A stretch of 64,000 bases of DNA from Diploptera punctata (taxonomy: Eukaryota > Arthropoda > Insecta > Blattodea > Blaberidae): positions 877,501 through 941,500 of the forward strand of contig JASPKZ010003845.1 of NCBI GenBank assembly GCA_030220185.1, in the 5' to 3' direction. Made by a program: the position numbers and the translations under genes. Under the pieces are notes generated by a model that saw nothing but the letters and a program-made list of their open reading frames with translations, was not told where the DNA came from and searched no databases. Of this stretch, positions 11,739 to 23,338 are shown piece after piece (within the stretch, counting starts at the first letter, position 1; each line of letters starts with the position of its first letter).

Positions 11739-11776
<38 letters not shown>
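11739..11776. repeat. (AAT)n microsatellite
   Basis: About 13 AAT units directly adjoin the 3' end of the minus-strand SINE-D. Confidence 0.9.
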
Positions 11777-11778
<2 letters not shown>

Positions 11779-12124
11779 CCTCCGATTGAGGGTCTTTCCA
11801 CTTTTCAGCGGTTGCCCTTTTACCAGCCGGCTGCTGGTCCTTCACATCCACATGTGTCAATCACAGAGGTAGATGATCAACAGCTAGTGTAGGGGTGACA
11901 TGTGGTTAGCATGTCGAGTCCCCCAGCCGTTATAGTTGGTTCCTCAACCTGAAGCCGCTACTTATTGTAGCTACCCAATTGCCTCACGATGCTGGGTGGG
12001 CACTGGTCCCATACTGGCCGAAATACCATGAGAAAATTTCTTCCCCCATGGAGACTCGAACCAGCGCAAGTCCCGTAGCTCTGCGCCAAGGCTTCCTACC
12101 TTAACCGCTGGGCTACGGCGCGGG
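11777..12124 (-). mobile_element. SINE-D, complete
   Basis: Reverse-strand SINE. The head reads GCCGTAGCCCAGCGGTTAAGG (A-box region, 12118-12098) and GCTGGTTCGAGTC (B-box region). The body includes GGGGGAAGAAATTTTCTCAT, ATTTCGGCCAGTATGGGACC and CATGCTAACCACATGTCACC. It is flanked on both sides by (AAT)n. Confidence 0.8.
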
Positions 12125-12126
12125 AC

Positions 12127-12159
<33 letters not shown>

Positions 12160-12184
12160 TAATAATAATAATAATAATAATAAT
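12127..12184. repeat. (AAT)n tail of LINE-D
   Basis: AAT units with one interruption, adjoining the minus-strand LINE-D 3' UTR (GCTTTATTTTAGCTGGCAGA). Confidence 0.9.
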
Positions 12185-12700
12185 GAAAACGAAGCTTTAT
12201 TTTAGCTGGCAGAGTTAAGACCATAAGACCTTCTCTTCCACTCAACAGCGAATAACAAATTAATATACGAATTATATAGGCCTACTTATTACAGTTTTAA
12301 AATGTTACTAAAATGTAGGTAAAAAAAAATAATCCGAAGTTGACCTAAATTAGCTAATACTAACAAAATCTTATATATAAAAATTAATGTTTGTTTGTTT
12401 GTTTGTATGATTGTTTGTTCGTACTTTATGCGCGGCCATACCGTTGATCCGATTGTGATGGGTTTTTTTAAAAAATGTTCAGGAGATTCCCGGGATGAAC
12501 ATAGGCTATAAGAAAGTTGTGATACTCAACTCCTACACCCTTAAAAATCGCCCTCTGTAGTGGAAAACGTGAAAAAAGTAGCTGTTTGGACGCTTAAATG
12601 GCTTACGCTGCCTAAACCATAAGAAATATACAAAATTAATGTACACAGAATTGAATATCTCAAAAAGCTCTACAAAAAAGTCCGCGATAGCATATGTTTA

Positions 12701-12877
12701 TCTCTTACGGATAACTCACAAAACCATTTTTGTCTTTCGTTGATACCTAGAGTCCATTATCTCTTACGGATAACTCACAAAACCATTTTTGTCTTTCGTT
12801 GATACCTAGAGTCCATTATCTCTTACGGATAACTCACTATAACCATTTTTGTCTTTCATTGATACCAAGAGTCTCCC
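12701..12877. repeat. Three tandem 59-bp units inside the Helitron-like element
   Basis: TCTCTTACGGATAACTCAC starts at 12701, 12760 and 12819. Units 1 and 2 are almost identical; unit 3 differs slightly (CACTATAACC, CATTGATACCAAG). The other Helitron-like copies carry a single unit. Confidence 0.85.
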
Positions 12878-13012
12878 GCCGTAGCCGAGTGGTTAAGGCA
12901 AGAAGTCTTAGCGCAGAACTGCGGACTTACGCTGGTTCGAGTGTCTACGGGGGAAGAAATTTTTCTCATGGAATTTCGGCCAATATGGGACCAGTGCACA
13001 GTGGGTCAGAAA
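12873..13012 (+). mobile_element. SINE-D head fragment inside the Helitron-like element
   Basis: CCGTAGCCGAGTGGTTAAGG...TACGCTGGTTCGAGTG, then GGGGGAAGAAATTTTTCTCAT and ATTTCGGCCAATATGGGACC match the first 140 bases of SINE-D. The 3' half is missing. Confidence 0.7.
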
Positions 13013-13621
13013 TGAAGACTAGCAGTTTTGACTCACTCTTATCAATTTATCTTTTTTTTTTCACTCTAATATAATTGTTATATGACGGTTCTTAACTTAT
13101 CTGGATGGTTTAGATTCACAATTGGACTTGGTAGGTGGCGCGGCGATCGGGTTATAGGATTTTTTATGTCATCTGCGTAGTCATCTGCATTATCGTTAGG
13201 CATATGTTCTGACATAACTATGTGACGTCATCATTCACACTTCTTAGGCCACAACAGAAGGCTGTAAGAGGTTTTCTTTCGAAGTTATTTAATAATATCT
13301 AATTATGTCCTAATTGCTGAATTTTATGGTAAAAAAGTAACATATTTTTATCGTCCGCCCATGACATGAGAATTGAATGTTCGGGCAGAACAACGTCTGC
13401 CGGGTACTATAGTACGTAATATAGTAAAATAAGTAAAGCTTCTTAGATGAATATGTATAGGTATATATAAAATGTTGAATATAGTTGTTATGCAGTTAAT
13501 ATTTTCATTGTGTGGAACATAATATGTCAGTTAATTTGAATTTAAATAATGATAGTGATAGCCCCTGACATGATTGGGAAGTGAGTTCCATGCTCTAGTC
13601 ATAGATATTGTGTAAGATTCA

Positions 13622-14246
13622 TAAGTGATGCCATGAGTGATTTCCAAATTATCGATAAATTCACGAGTCAAGAAATGACGAGTGAATTTTTCTAGAATAT
13701 TTGGAAATGAAGAGTGGAATTTCTTAGGACTATTTAACGAATAAAATTAAGCTGTTTAGTCAAAAATCATTATTTAAATATAGTTACCGATAATTCAAAG
13801 TATTTATATATTTAATGTAAACGGCTATGATTGAAAACTAATTAGAAATGTGAGGTTATGTATATTCACTGCAACTTGATCATATCATTTATTGCCAAAC
13901 AGGATCGCAATATTGTATGAATGCATCCTAGCGGAGAAATAATCAAACCCATCAAATTGTATAATATAATCAACATTATAGGTTATTAATTTATTTTCAT
14001 CAGTAAACAACTCAGTAAAATCAAGGAATCTTTCCATTATTTGCTATATTCAATGTATTTGTTGGAGAAAAGTAATGTTCTGAGCTGTTTAGAATATTAA
14101 AAGGAGAATCTTTGTCTATCACAAAAACAGGAGCTGATAAAGAGGAATCGATAAATAGCGAGTTCAAACACGACTGTCATTGGTTGTAAAACAAAATTCA
14201 TTCAAACGTGATTGTTCAATGACTACCATTTGGGGCATGAGTTAAA
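13622..14246 (+). mobile_element. Family G repeat, copy 1 (MITE-like)
   Basis: A 625-bp repeat that interrupts LINE-D between GATTCA and CAGAGTATA. It opens with a long hairpin (13628-13722) and ends in TTTGGGGCATGAGTTAAATA. It has no coding potential. Copies 2 and 3 are at 46478-47158 and 53787-54478. The ends show weak inverted similarity (ATAAGTGATGCC versus TTAACTCATGCC). Confidence 0.65.
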
Positions 14247-14260
14247 TAACCAGAGTATAT

Positions 14261-14283
14261 ATAATATATATATATATATATAA
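14261..14283. repeat. (TA)n tract at the 5' junction of LINE-B
   Basis: The TA run ends directly where LINE-B coding similarity begins, and reads Ile-Tyr in the same frame as the endonuclease segment. Confidence 0.85.
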
Positions 14284-14943
14284 AGGAACAAAGGACTTAA
14301 AACACTATACTATGTTGTATAGCGGAGTAGAACAGACAACAAGAGCGCAGTGTGGAGTAGCAATTTTAATACATGAAAAATGGAAGAACAAATTGAATAG
14401 CTATGAGTTTATAAATGAAAGAATCCTGATAGCCAGATTTAAAATTGAAAGAGGATATATGATGATAACTGCTGTGTATGTCCTAGAGGAAGGTAAGAAA
14501 GAAGAAACAAAAAAAATTATAAAACATTACAAACATTAGTTGATAAATATACAAAAGATCATCATTTAATAATAAGCGGAGACTTAAATGCCAGAGTAGG
14601 CAATGTCCCTATACCTAATGTAATAGGAAATAATGGAGAAATAACAATAAATGATAATGGACAGGCTTTGAGACAGTTTTCAGCCTATAATCAATTAAAA
14701 ATAATGAATACCTATTTCCGAAAAAAGGACATACATAAATATATAAGAAGTGGATATAACTCAAGATCAATAATTGACTATTTAATCGTAAACAACAAGC
14801 TAGGAGCCTTGGTAAAAGATGTGAGAGTACATAGAGGCAGCGATATATACTCTGATCACTATCTCGTGATAAGTAAAATAAACATAATAGCTAAATGGCG
14901 GAAAAATAACAAAGAACAAAAGAAACCAAGAAGAAGTATATAA
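14282..14943 (+). pseudogene. LINE-B endonuclease domain (frameshifted)
   Basis: The first segment (frame of 14312) reads KGTKDLKHYTMLYSGV, then QCGVAILIHEKWK, then MITAVYVLEEGKKEE, and stops at 14539. The frame then shifts and continues with IISGDLNARVGN, then SIIDYLIVNN, then SDIYSDHYLVISK. GDLNARVG and SDHYLV are the Asp- and His-containing motifs of the exonuclease/endonuclease/phosphatase fold that nicks the target DNA. The N-terminal Asn/Glu motifs are missing. One frameshift near 14540 disables it. Confidence 0.8.
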
Positions 14944-15312
14944 AGTATATTTATTACAAGATCAAAGTATTAGACAACATTATGAAAGCAGAATGAATAA
15001 ATATATATCAGAGATAGCGACGTCAGAAGATATAGATATTGAATGGGAAAATATATCAAATGTAATACATAAAACAGCAAATGAATATTAGGAAAGAAAA
15101 ATAGAATAAGAAATAGGAAGGGCTTGAGAACTTGGAATGCGAATATACAAAATGCAGTAAATGAAAAACAAACAGCATATCATACATACTTACGACTGAA
15201 AACAGAAGAATCTTATGAAGAATATAAAATGAAAAGGAGAATTGCTAAAAGCATTATAAGAAAAGCCCATCAGGAGTCATGAGATAAATTTATATGCTCA
15301 GTAGAACATGAT

Positions 15313-16141
15313 ATGTATGGAAGACAAGAAATAGGTTATAAATTAGTGAAACATCTAAATCAGACTGAGAAAGATTCTGCCAGATTGAATATAATCCCAG
15401 AACAAGAATGGATCCAACATTATGAAAAACTTTGGAAAAAGGAGGAAATTGAAGGAAAAGAGAACAATGAGGAAGAAATAAAAGTGGAAAATATTGATGT
15501 AATAGACATAAATGAATTAGAAATGGCTTTGAAAACCACTAAGAATAGGAAAGCAACAGGATTAGATAATATAAATATGGAGTTAGTCAAATATAGTGGA
15601 ATATTGTGTAAACTACGAATACTTCATCTAATTAATATATGTTGGCAGACCTATGGGATTCCAACCACTTGGAAAACAGCAATTGTGAAGAATATATTCA
15701 AAAGAGGAGACCGGAGAAATTGCGAGATTTACAGAGGGATTAGCTTAATGAATACTGGCTACAAGATATATACGAAAATAATAAATAATAGATTGAGAAA
15801 CATAACAGAAGTAATAATAAGAGAAAATCAAAGTGGATTCAGAAAGGGAAGGTCATGTATAGACAATGTCTTTACACTGAAACAACTCATAGAAAAGAGA
15901 AGAGAACATAACTTAGAAACTCACATAGGATTTATAGATTTGGATAAGGCCTTCGAACGAGTAAACAGACAAAAATTATGGGAAATATTACGAATGAAAG
16001 GATACCCGCTGTGCCTTGTTGAAACAATAAAGAAATTATATGAAGACACAAATATAATTATAGATACCGGATTCAAAAGAACAGATACAATCAACAAAAC
16101 AAATACTGGATTACGGCAAGGATGTAGTTTATCACCACTTT

Positions 16142-16197
<56 letters not shown>

Positions 16198-16926
16198 GAT
16201 ATTTTAAATAAATGGAAAGTTTTAGTGAATCCAGGAATAAGAATGGATAATAAAGTGTGCATAAATAATCTTCTATTTGCTGACGATGTAATCATAATAC
16301 AGAAAAATGAAGACGACTTACAGAAATCAATGCATGCATTAAATGAAATATGTAAATTATACGATCTAAAGATTTCTGTAAGGAAAACGAAGACCATGGC
16401 TTTTAGAGGAAGAGATCCAGTGAGATCCAAAATTATTTTAGAAAATCAAAGTATAGAACAGGTGTCTAGTTTCAAATATTTGGGCTGTGATGTTGGCTAC
16501 AACGTGGAAAGAGATATTGACTCCAAAATAAATACATTTCAGACGATGTGTGGAACAATACAGAGAACATTCAAAAATAAAATTAGAAAAGAAACCAAGA
16601 TAAAAATGTATAATGTTATGGCGGTTCCCGCAATGTTGTATGGATGTGAAACTTGGGCTCCAGTGAAAAAACAGAAGGATAGAATACAGACGGGAAGACA
16701 AGTAAAAAAAGGATGTACAAGACTTGATAGAATAAGAAATGAGGATATAAGAGAAGAATTGAAAGTACAGCCTTTATTGGATAAAGTCACGAATTACAGA
16801 CAGAAATGGATTGATCACATGGATGGAATGAGTAAGGAGAGATATCCATTGTTAGCAAGAAATTATCAAGCAAGAGGAAGGCGTGATGTTGGAAGACCTA
16901 GAAGACGTTGGGCTGATGCATTATGA
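15313..16926 (+). CDS. LINE-B reverse transcriptase, long open frame with (TA)25 in the core
   Basis: An open frame of 537 codons is unusual in this decayed window. Motifs in order: NRKATGLDNINMEL, RNCEIYRGISLMNTGYKIY, NQSGFRKGRSCIDNVF, IGFIDLDKAFERV (catalytic Asp), NTGLRQGCSLSPLC, a run of Ile-Tyr, IDDILNKW, NNLLFADDVIII (catalytic Asp pair), FKYLGCDVGY, AMLYGCETW and a C-terminal GRRDVGRPRRRW. The Ile-Tyr run replaces LFNIYIDDI and comes from (TA)25. A few residues near GRQVKKGCTRL are deleted relative to the sister copy. The upstream linker (14944-15312) has stops, so it cannot be expressed as a full protein. Confidence 0.8.
16145..16194. repeat. (TA)25 microsatellite within the RT frame
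   Basis: Fifty bases of pure TA keep the reading frame open by encoding Tyr-Ile repeats between motifs SLSPLC and DDIL. Confidence 0.95.
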
Positions 16927-16982
16927 AGTCGGAACGGGCAATTGCCTAATCCCTGGAGTGATGATGATGATGATGATATATA

Positions 16983-17275
16983 TCCATCCATCCATCCATA
17001 GTAATTCTGCCCGAGGGCAGGTCTTTCACTACAATCATACCATTGTCATGCTTTGCTTTGTAACTTTACAAGGGAATTATAGGTGTGGTAGCTTCCCGTT
17101 GCTGTTCACACCGGTGAAGGATGGTGATGGTAATGATGATGGCTGGATGATCTTCGGGGACCGTTAGGCCCTAAGCTTCCTGACATTTGTCTTAGAGGTG
17201 AGGAAAAAGCCGGGGATCGAACCCGGACCCGCTGCGTGACAAGGCAGCACGCTATTTCGAGACCACAGCGGTGGA
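16983..17275 (-). mobile_element. SINE-A/Y copy next to the LINE-B tail
   Basis: Reverse-strand SINE. The head is CCACCGCTGTGGTCTCGA...GCGGGTCCGGGTTCGATCC (17275-17205). The central domain is TTTTTCCTCACCT...AAGACAAATGTCAGGAAG. The Y-type tail has CACCGGTGTGAA, CGGGAAGCTACCACACCT, GCCCTCGGGCAG and terminal (ATGG)n. It lies between the LINE-B (GAT)n tail and a (TA)n tract. Confidence 0.85.
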
Positions 17276-17280
17276 CATAT

Positions 17281-17392
<112 letters not shown>

Positions 17393-17399
17393 TGTGCTC

Positions 17400-17515
17400 T
17401 GGTGTAGACAGTAAAGGAGTAACATTCCTAAATTGTGATGAGCCGATAAATTTTGATAAACAATTGGATAAATATACTTGTAGAATTTGGAATATCAAAA
17501 TATGTGATTGTTGAG
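17400..17515 (-). mobile_element. Short LINE-D fragment
   Basis: The + strand reads CCTAAATTGTGATGAGCCGA and AGAATTTGGAATA, matching 61670-61760, where LINE-D is in minus orientation. Confidence 0.65.
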
Positions 17516-19130
17516 CTCTTCTGTTACTTAGACATAGCCATATTTAGACATATGCCTGAACTGAAGGAGATATGTGATCATAACAACGGAGATTAAATAC
17601 AAATCAAATACACGCATTATGAGCACGCTCTAGTCTCGTCATAAAATAAAATACAGTTACCATCAGGGCTTTAAAATAACCCACCCACGTCTTACATTGA
17701 AACGTGCACTCATTTATTTTTAGTTATTTCCGTTAATTAAACTGAAATGAGTTACACACTTGTTTGTTACTAGGAAACCTTTTGATAAATTTGTTGTTAT
17801 TAGAGTTGAGAAATTCTTTATAAGCTTCTGGGATGATACAACTAAACTTTGTTTCTTTATAAAACGCTCTTCTTTTCATGTATTTTCAACCTCTTATTTA
17901 TTACTCTCACCAATCAATCAACTAAAACAAACTGGAGCTTGTAACTTCAGAAGAGCCAACTTTATCAAGTTAATGAGAGAGAAAAGACCTTTATGAAAAG
18001 CTATCCATCATCCAGAATAATTATCATACAAATAAAACACCTAAAAGAACAGAGAAAAAATCAACCTTCTTCCAATGTGCAAGTCCTTGAATTAAACCCT
18101 AGTGTTCTCGAGCCATCTCTTCCTCGGACGACTCAATGAAGTCTCTTTCCGTTCCATAGTCATTATCATCGCAATTAAAATAAGGGCGTAAAAGACCCGA
18201 CAAATTTTTAGTTTGTTTCAGGCTTGAAGTTCAATTCTTTCTTTATCTATATTTAATGCCGTACTCCTCCAGTGACCAGGGTTTAATTCCTGGCGAGGTA
18301 AGGGATTAAAATATTTTTCTTGGGTATGGATGTGTGTCACTTGTGACAAAAAAAGTGAAAAAGGTAAAACAACGTAAAAACTGAAAAAATGCGACACAGA
18401 TCCTGTATTCGCAGCTAAACATTTCTTTATTCTCGGATCCAGTCGGTATATTAAAACGATTAGTACCCTTTATTAACGCATCGGCAATTTTTTATTGCAG
18501 GCACGTGCCAAGTCGACTTTTACAAATAGCGATTCAAAGCAAATGGATAAATAAATATCACAGTAGAACAACCTTTATTGTCTCTAAGCCTTCGTTGTTA
18601 AAAGCCACCACCGTCGTATTTCACGTGCCGCTATGTCCGTTATATATGCCGCCCTCGCCATGATCGGTGTTTTATTGTTTCAACCTCGTCAATCATGGTC
18701 ATAATTTTGATCGAATAACACGTGTATCTTCTGCATTGTTGCCAATATATAATGTCAAGTAAAAGGGGAAAAAAATTAGTTCCGAAATGGAAAAGAGTAG
18801 TGTTGCCGCTTAAGGTAAAAAACAGAAATGCTTGCCCGGTTTACACGTTGGCGAGACGTTTGCATCTGTATCACGCTGTTCAATGTTAATGAATAAACAG
18901 AACGATTCATCAAGAAATTCGAAGACTAAATAAGGAGTTCTATCACTGAATTCACAGCTGTATATGAATCTGAATTAAAATACCTTTTAAAAGCGGCTAA
19001 ACAGGAAATAATTAATAGTTTCTTTAAGCTCTTGCCCAAGCCTGACAGTAACAATTAATATAAATTGTTCTGAATCTCTCAATTGATTTTATTTTCATTA
19101 ATTTTTTATTTTATTTTACATTTATTTTAG
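17516..19130. other. No gene recognised
   Basis: About 1.6 kb without a credible frame. A tRNA-like B-box word (GGGTTTAATTCCTGG) occurs at about 18280, possibly an old SINE. The text near 18960-19060 could be a decayed transposase end but is too degraded to call. Confidence 0.45.
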
Positions 19131-20965
19131 ATTTATTTAGCCTGGAGGAATTAAGACCATGTGGCCTTCTCTTTCACCCACCAGGACAAACATATGTTAC
19201 ATTTAAATACAAATAATTATAATAATAGTACATACTAAACAATTAATTATCTGTCTAATTGAATAATAATCAAAATGTCTAATAATACAATGAAATTAAA
19301 TACAATTAAAATTAATCTAATGATAGAATGTATGCAGAAAGGAATAACAGCTCGAATCTACTATACATAAAAAGGAAAGAAAAAATACAAAGAATGTAAT
19401 AAACTATAATGAATTAATCTATCGCTTATTATACAAGGCATTAGGTAAATATATTGACTAATCTTAAAACTATTTTTATTAAATAATTAAAAAAACAAAT
19501 TATTAAAAAGTAATATTAGTGAGTTGTTTCTGTTAATAATTTTATTTTCAATTTGATTCCGAAAATGGTAAAGTTTGGCAGTCTCTGACATAGGGTAGAA
19601 GGGAATTCCATCTTCTAGCAAGAGAAACTGTAAAAGATTTCGAATAATAGGTAGTGTGATGAGGAGGGACAATGTGCTCAAGGGATCGGGTATCTAATTT
19701 ATGTGTATCAAAGAGTTTATTGAAGCGGAGTGATAAATAATGAGGTAATGATGTGTGTAATATTTTATAGAGAAGGCATAGGGAATGGATGGTTCTATGA
19801 TCTCGTAGACGAAGCCATGACGATTGTTCCAGGAATGATGTAACATAATCAAATCTGCGTATACCACAAATAAAACGTATGTAATAATTATGAACACGTT
19901 GAAGTCTTTGGGTAAGAACAGTATTTAGGTCTGTAAAAAGAGTATCACAATAATCAAAATGGGGCATTGCAAGTGATTCTACTAACATTTTCCTTAGAGA
20001 AAACGGTAAACAATTTCTTATACGATTTAATGAGTGTATTATTGAAAAGATAGTTTTGCAAATGTTATTTATTTGTTTATTCCAAATCAAATTTTTATCC
20101 ATAAATACTCCTAGATTTTTACTGTCTCACTATAAGGGATTTGGACCCCATTAAGTGACACATGTAATATTGTATTTGTGTTAATTGAGGATAATAGTCT
20201 CTTCTGACCCATAGTGATTGCTTGTAACTTTCTAGGATTTAATTGAAGTTCATATTTCTCTGTCCATGCCGTTAGCGAATCAAGGTCCTCATTAATTTTG
20301 ATTACCGCGTCATTTAAATAATGTTTGTCTGAGTGAAAGTAGATCTGCATGTCGTCCGCAAATAAATTATCTTTGCAATGTTTTAAGGAATCAAATATGT
20401 CATTTATATAGATTGAAAAAACCAATGGGCCGAGCACACCGAACCCTGTGGAACTCCAGTTTTGCGGTAGGTCCAAGAAGAGCGAAATATAGAATTTCCT
20501 ACAACATATTGCTGGCGTTGACGAAGGTATAAGTTGAAACATTGCATGACACTGTCAGAAAGTGAGAGTTTTTTTTTTTAGTTTAAGCAACAATGAGTCA
20601 AAGTCTACCGTGCCAAATGCTTTACTAAAGTCAAGTAGTGTACGAATAGTAAGTGTTCGGTTATCAGATGCTTCGCGTATGTTTCACATATATTTAATAG
20701 AACTGTATTTGTATTGTGTCCTGAAGCCTGATTGGTATTAATCTAAAAGGTATTGTTCAGTTAGGTAGTCAGTCAGTTGTTTATGGACTAATAATTCCAA
20801 AGCTTTTGAAAGGGTAGGTAAAATACTAATGGGTCGAAAATCGTTAGGAGTTAAGGGAGTTTTTACTCTCGGGAGTGGACGTATAATTGCTTGCTTTCAT
20901 AATGTGGGATATGTAGAGGTTTGTAGTGAGGAGTTAAAAACATGAGTTATGGTAGATAGTATAAC
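19131..20965 (-). mobile_element. LINE-D subfamily copy, 1.8 kb
   Basis: Minus-strand Jockey/CR1-like LINE comprising the reverse transcriptase core, the C-terminal domain and a 3' UTR with the conserved GCCTGGAGGAATTAAGACCA block. It is related to, but distinct from, the copies at 6040, 12185 and 61169, with clear divergence at the peptide level. The 5' end is truncated near 20965 beside a pogo-like fragment. Confidence 0.8.
19548..20900 (-). pseudogene. LINE-D reverse transcriptase (frameshifts, C-terminal part open for 184 codons)
   Basis: Reading the minus strand: NDFRPISILPTLSKALE, QSGFR, LLDFSKAF (first catalytic Asp), then after a frameshift VLGPLVFSIYINDIFDSL and DNLFADDMQIYFHSD (Asp pair), then LNPRKLQAITMGQ. 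After a stop at about 20105 come LIWNKQINNICK, HFDYCDTLFTDL, RLQRVHNYYIRFI, SWLRLRDHRTIHSL and ARRWNSLL. GVPQGSVLGP and FADDxQIY are typical of the Jockey/CR1 group. At least two frameshifts or stops disable it. No endonuclease is present. Confidence 0.8.
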
Positions 20966-20974
20966 GTATGGTAG

Positions 20975-21095
20975 ATAGAATTGGAACCTTGGAACGTTTC
21001 CTCTCTATACGCATATAAATTATCATTCCATATTCGCGGCATATTTGTGGAACATATCCCCCGCAAATAAGGAGCTTTTACTGTATATTATTCTA
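20975..21095 (-). mobile_element. pogo/Tigger-like terminal fragment
   Basis: The minus strand reads TACAGTAAAAGCTCCTTATT, then GCGGGGGATATGTTCC, then CCGCGAATATGGAAT. A TACAGTA start followed by CTTATnnGCGGGGGATAnGTTCCA is very like the ends of pogo/Tigger-type DNA transposons (recalled family feature). Only one end is seen. Confidence 0.45.
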
Positions 21096-21815
21096 GTTGA
21101 AAGAAATCCTGACATGCCTATCCTTTCGAGTCTAAAAATGTCAATGGCTATTCCTGCTTAAAAAACTGGGGATCCACTAGACTACTCTTAAATTTAAGTT
21201 TTAATTAATTAATTATGTGCATAAACAAACAAATTCGTATTATCAGGATAATCTGAACTTATTCTCACCATAAAAACACTCAGAACCCGAGGACGTTCAG
21301 TTTAAGTCCTCAGTTTCCTCTAGAATTGACGGTTTAGCATTGATTTTTCCACAAACGGTAATAGGTGTGGAAACAGGTCATCTTTCCAGTCGTTTCTCGC
21401 GTTTATTTGGACCAACGAACTAATTGCAGTATGTTCATAAACATTAAAGCATCTGGGCACTTACAAATCTTACCTTTGCTGCGTGACATGTCCACTTTGT
21501 AAATACATTCTAGGTACAAACTAATAAATTAGTGAATTTGTTAAAAAATTTAAAAAAAAACTTCTGTCATTACTTTTTTTTAAAATCTTAATTTAACGTC
21601 TCCCTTTGAAGGTAATTTTACTTCCCCACGCCACACGAACATTACAGGGACATGAGCTATCAGGAGATGATTTTAAACTCTTGATTACGCACACAATTTC
21701 TAACCACACAAGGGCCTCTCTCGATGAATTGTCAGTTCAACGTCAGAGTTTTATCACCTGGGCAACACAAACATTTAAAGCAACACACATCGTTAACTCA
21801 TAAATTTATATAAAA
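21096..21815. other. No feature recognised
   Basis: The 65-codon frame at 21606-21803 has balanced composition but no motif I know. I do not call it a gene. Confidence 0.45.
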
Positions 21816-21819
21816 TGCA

Positions 21820-21965
21820 AGATTGTGGTCGCCGGATGGAGTTCGAGGACTGTTCGGGCCTTAATGTTTCCTCACATTTATCTTACAGATGAGAAAAAAA
21901 AAAGACGGGAGAAAAATCTTCCGCTGCGACTAATGCAATGGCGTTACACCGAGACCACATTAATG
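21820..21965 (-). mobile_element. Degenerate SINE-A remnant
   Basis: The + strand words GGGCCTTAATGTTTCCTCAC, ATTTATCTTACAGATGAG and ACCGAGACCAC correspond to the reversed central domain and head of SINE-A. It faces the SINE-A at 22073 across an (ATT)n tract, forming an inverted pair. Confidence 0.55.
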
Positions 21966-21968
21966 GAC

Positions 21969-21969
21969 G

Positions 21970-22007
<38 letters not shown>

Positions 22008-22072
22008 GTTATTATTATTATTATTATTATTTATTATTATTATTATTATTATTTATTATTATTATTATTATT
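21969..22072. repeat. (ATT)n microsatellite, interrupted
   Basis: About 34 ATT units with one GTT and two TTT interruptions, between two inverted SINE-A copies. Confidence 0.9.
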
Positions 22073-22440
22073 GTCCACCGCTGTGGTCTCGAGGTAGCGT
22101 GCTGCCTTGTCACGCAGCAGGCCCGGGTTCGATCCCCGGTCGGGAGAGTTTCTGGGTAAGAATTTTATCGGAGTTTTTCCTCAGCTGTAAGACAAATGTC
22201 AGGAAACTTCAAGGTCTAAACTGTCGCCGAACATCATATGGTCATCGCAATCATCGTCATTCATATTCATCTTAGATTAAGCTTAGAATTAAGGACTCTC
22301 CTGGTGCACCACTGTCACCATCACCTGTCATATCATCAGAGCGACGTAATCCCGCCTTACAGGCGCCCCAATCTTAGAAGTGGGTTACAATTACGGTAAT
22401 GCCAGGAGAGAAAACCAGAAATGTCCAAAAAAGGATAACC
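22073..22440 (+). mobile_element. SINE-A/X copy
   Basis: tRNA-like head GTCCACCGCTGTGGTCTCGA...GGCCCGGGTTCGATCCCC, central domain (TTTTTCCTCAGCTGTAAGAC) and X-type tail (CTTAGATTAAGCTTAGAATT, GACTCTCCTGGTGCACCACT, GCCAGGAGAGAAAACCAGAA, CCTGGGGCATTAAAA). Confidence 0.85.
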
Positions 22441-22848
22441 TGGGGCATTAAAAACATTAAAACCGACATTACTTATGAAATGTAGCAATATTATCAGAGT
22501 AAAAAATATATATATATTGTAGGTTTGCTTGACTATTTATAGTTGAACGGAGCAAGTGAAGTTAAATGTCACGTCCTTCAAACTGTTAACATTATATTTA
22601 ATGCTTTCCACTTTGTCAAACATGGATCAATGCAAATGTAAAAATCAGAATGTTGATGTGCCATGCATTTACTTGTCATCGAAAACAAATCACAACTATA
22701 TTGGCTTTTGTAGCATATTTTCGTTCATAACAAGATTTTTTTCTTTCTTGTTTTATTTCGTTCACTATGTTTTACCATCTTGTACTTTTTTATCCTTTTT
22801 ACTTATTCACACATATAAACACAAAGAAATGACGCTCACTCTGTAACA
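22441..22848. other. No feature recognised
   Basis: Contains a T-rich 96-codon frame with hydrophobic composition (22556-22846). T-rich DNA gives such frames by chance, so I do not call a gene. Confidence 0.45.
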
Positions 22849-23095
22849 GGTGGAGATTTAAAATCCCCTACTCCGTCGGGATTCGAACCCGGGTCGCCCA
22901 AGTGGAAGGCACTACCGATTACGCCACAGCAACTATCTTAAGGAAAGGGAAGAGGGAATGGAGAGTGTTGGTGGGTTGAAATTCAGGAAACAGAAGAACC
23001 CCGAGAAAACCCGGAAGAACCCGATATGGCCTATCACCAACACCCCTCTAACCTAGGATCCTAGTAGAATTCAAGGCGAAAACCACATTAATTGA
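22849..23095 (-). mobile_element. SINE-F-like element
   Basis: The reverse strand reads TGTGGCGTAATCGGTAGTGC (A-box region) and CCCGGGTTCGAATCCCGACG (B box), then GTAGGGGATTTTAAA. A second copy of the head and GTAGGGGATTTT lies at 48115-48215. The extent beyond 22935 is uncertain. Confidence 0.55.
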
Positions 23096-23097
23096 AA

Positions 23098-23338
23098 TAC
23101 ATAATGTAGGCATGATATGTGGCACGAAGGGGGAATGGAAGAAGGCATGGAAACTCCTTGTAGGAGAACTAGAGATAAAGCGGCCATTAAGTAAGCTAAG
23201 AATGACACTAATCATAATTTGAGGGAGATATATTATACAGAGGATGATTGGAAAACATTATCTCAGGATAGGAATGTAGGGAGAACTTATGCCCACGCCG
23301 CTACGAAGAACGGATCAATAGTGCCAGTGAGTTAATAT
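23098..23338 (+). mobile_element. LINE-A 3' fragment
   Basis: Contains CATGATATGTGGCACGAAGG, AACTCCTTGTAGGA, ATTATACAGAGGATGATTGG and the end GGATCAATAGTGCCAGTGAG, all matching the LINE-A 3' coding end and terminus. Confidence 0.7.

Larger units (their letters stand above)
12369..13411 (+). mobile_element. Non-autonomous Helitron-like element
   Basis: Begins TCTTATATATAAAAATTAATG followed by GTTTGTTTGTTTGT. The body reads TTTATGCGCGGCCATACCG...GATTGTGATGGG. It ends with a GGCAGA-ACAACG-TCTGCC hairpin about 10 bases before the terminus ATAG. A 5' TC, a 3' hairpin and no target duplication fit Helitrons. The host LINE-D resumes on the other side. Related copies lie at 23615-26321 and 60730-61165. 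No Rep/helicase frame. The exact 3' base is uncertain. Confidence 0.6.
12185..14258 (-). mobile_element. LINE-D copy split by two later insertions
   Basis: The segments 12185-12368, 13412-13621 and 14247-14258 align in order with the continuous LINE-D at 61230-61620. Blocks: 3' UTR with CTGGCAGAGTTAAG, then GTTATGCAGTTAAT...TTTCATTGTG, then GACATGATTGGGAAGTGAG, then TATTGTGTAAGATTCA. The inserts are a Helitron-like element and a family-G repeat. No open frame survives. Confidence 0.75.
14282..16978 (+). mobile_element. LINE-B copy, 5'-truncated, with (GAT)n tail
   Basis: Non-LTR retrotransposon carrying an apurinic-type endonuclease and a reverse transcriptase. It ends in a short 3' UTR with the stem GGCAATTGCC (16937-16946) and a (TGA)n tail. 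The start coincides with a (TA)n tract, so the first part of the endonuclease is lost. A SINE-A tail begins immediately after. A 5'-truncated sister copy lies at 62519-62956. Confidence 0.85.
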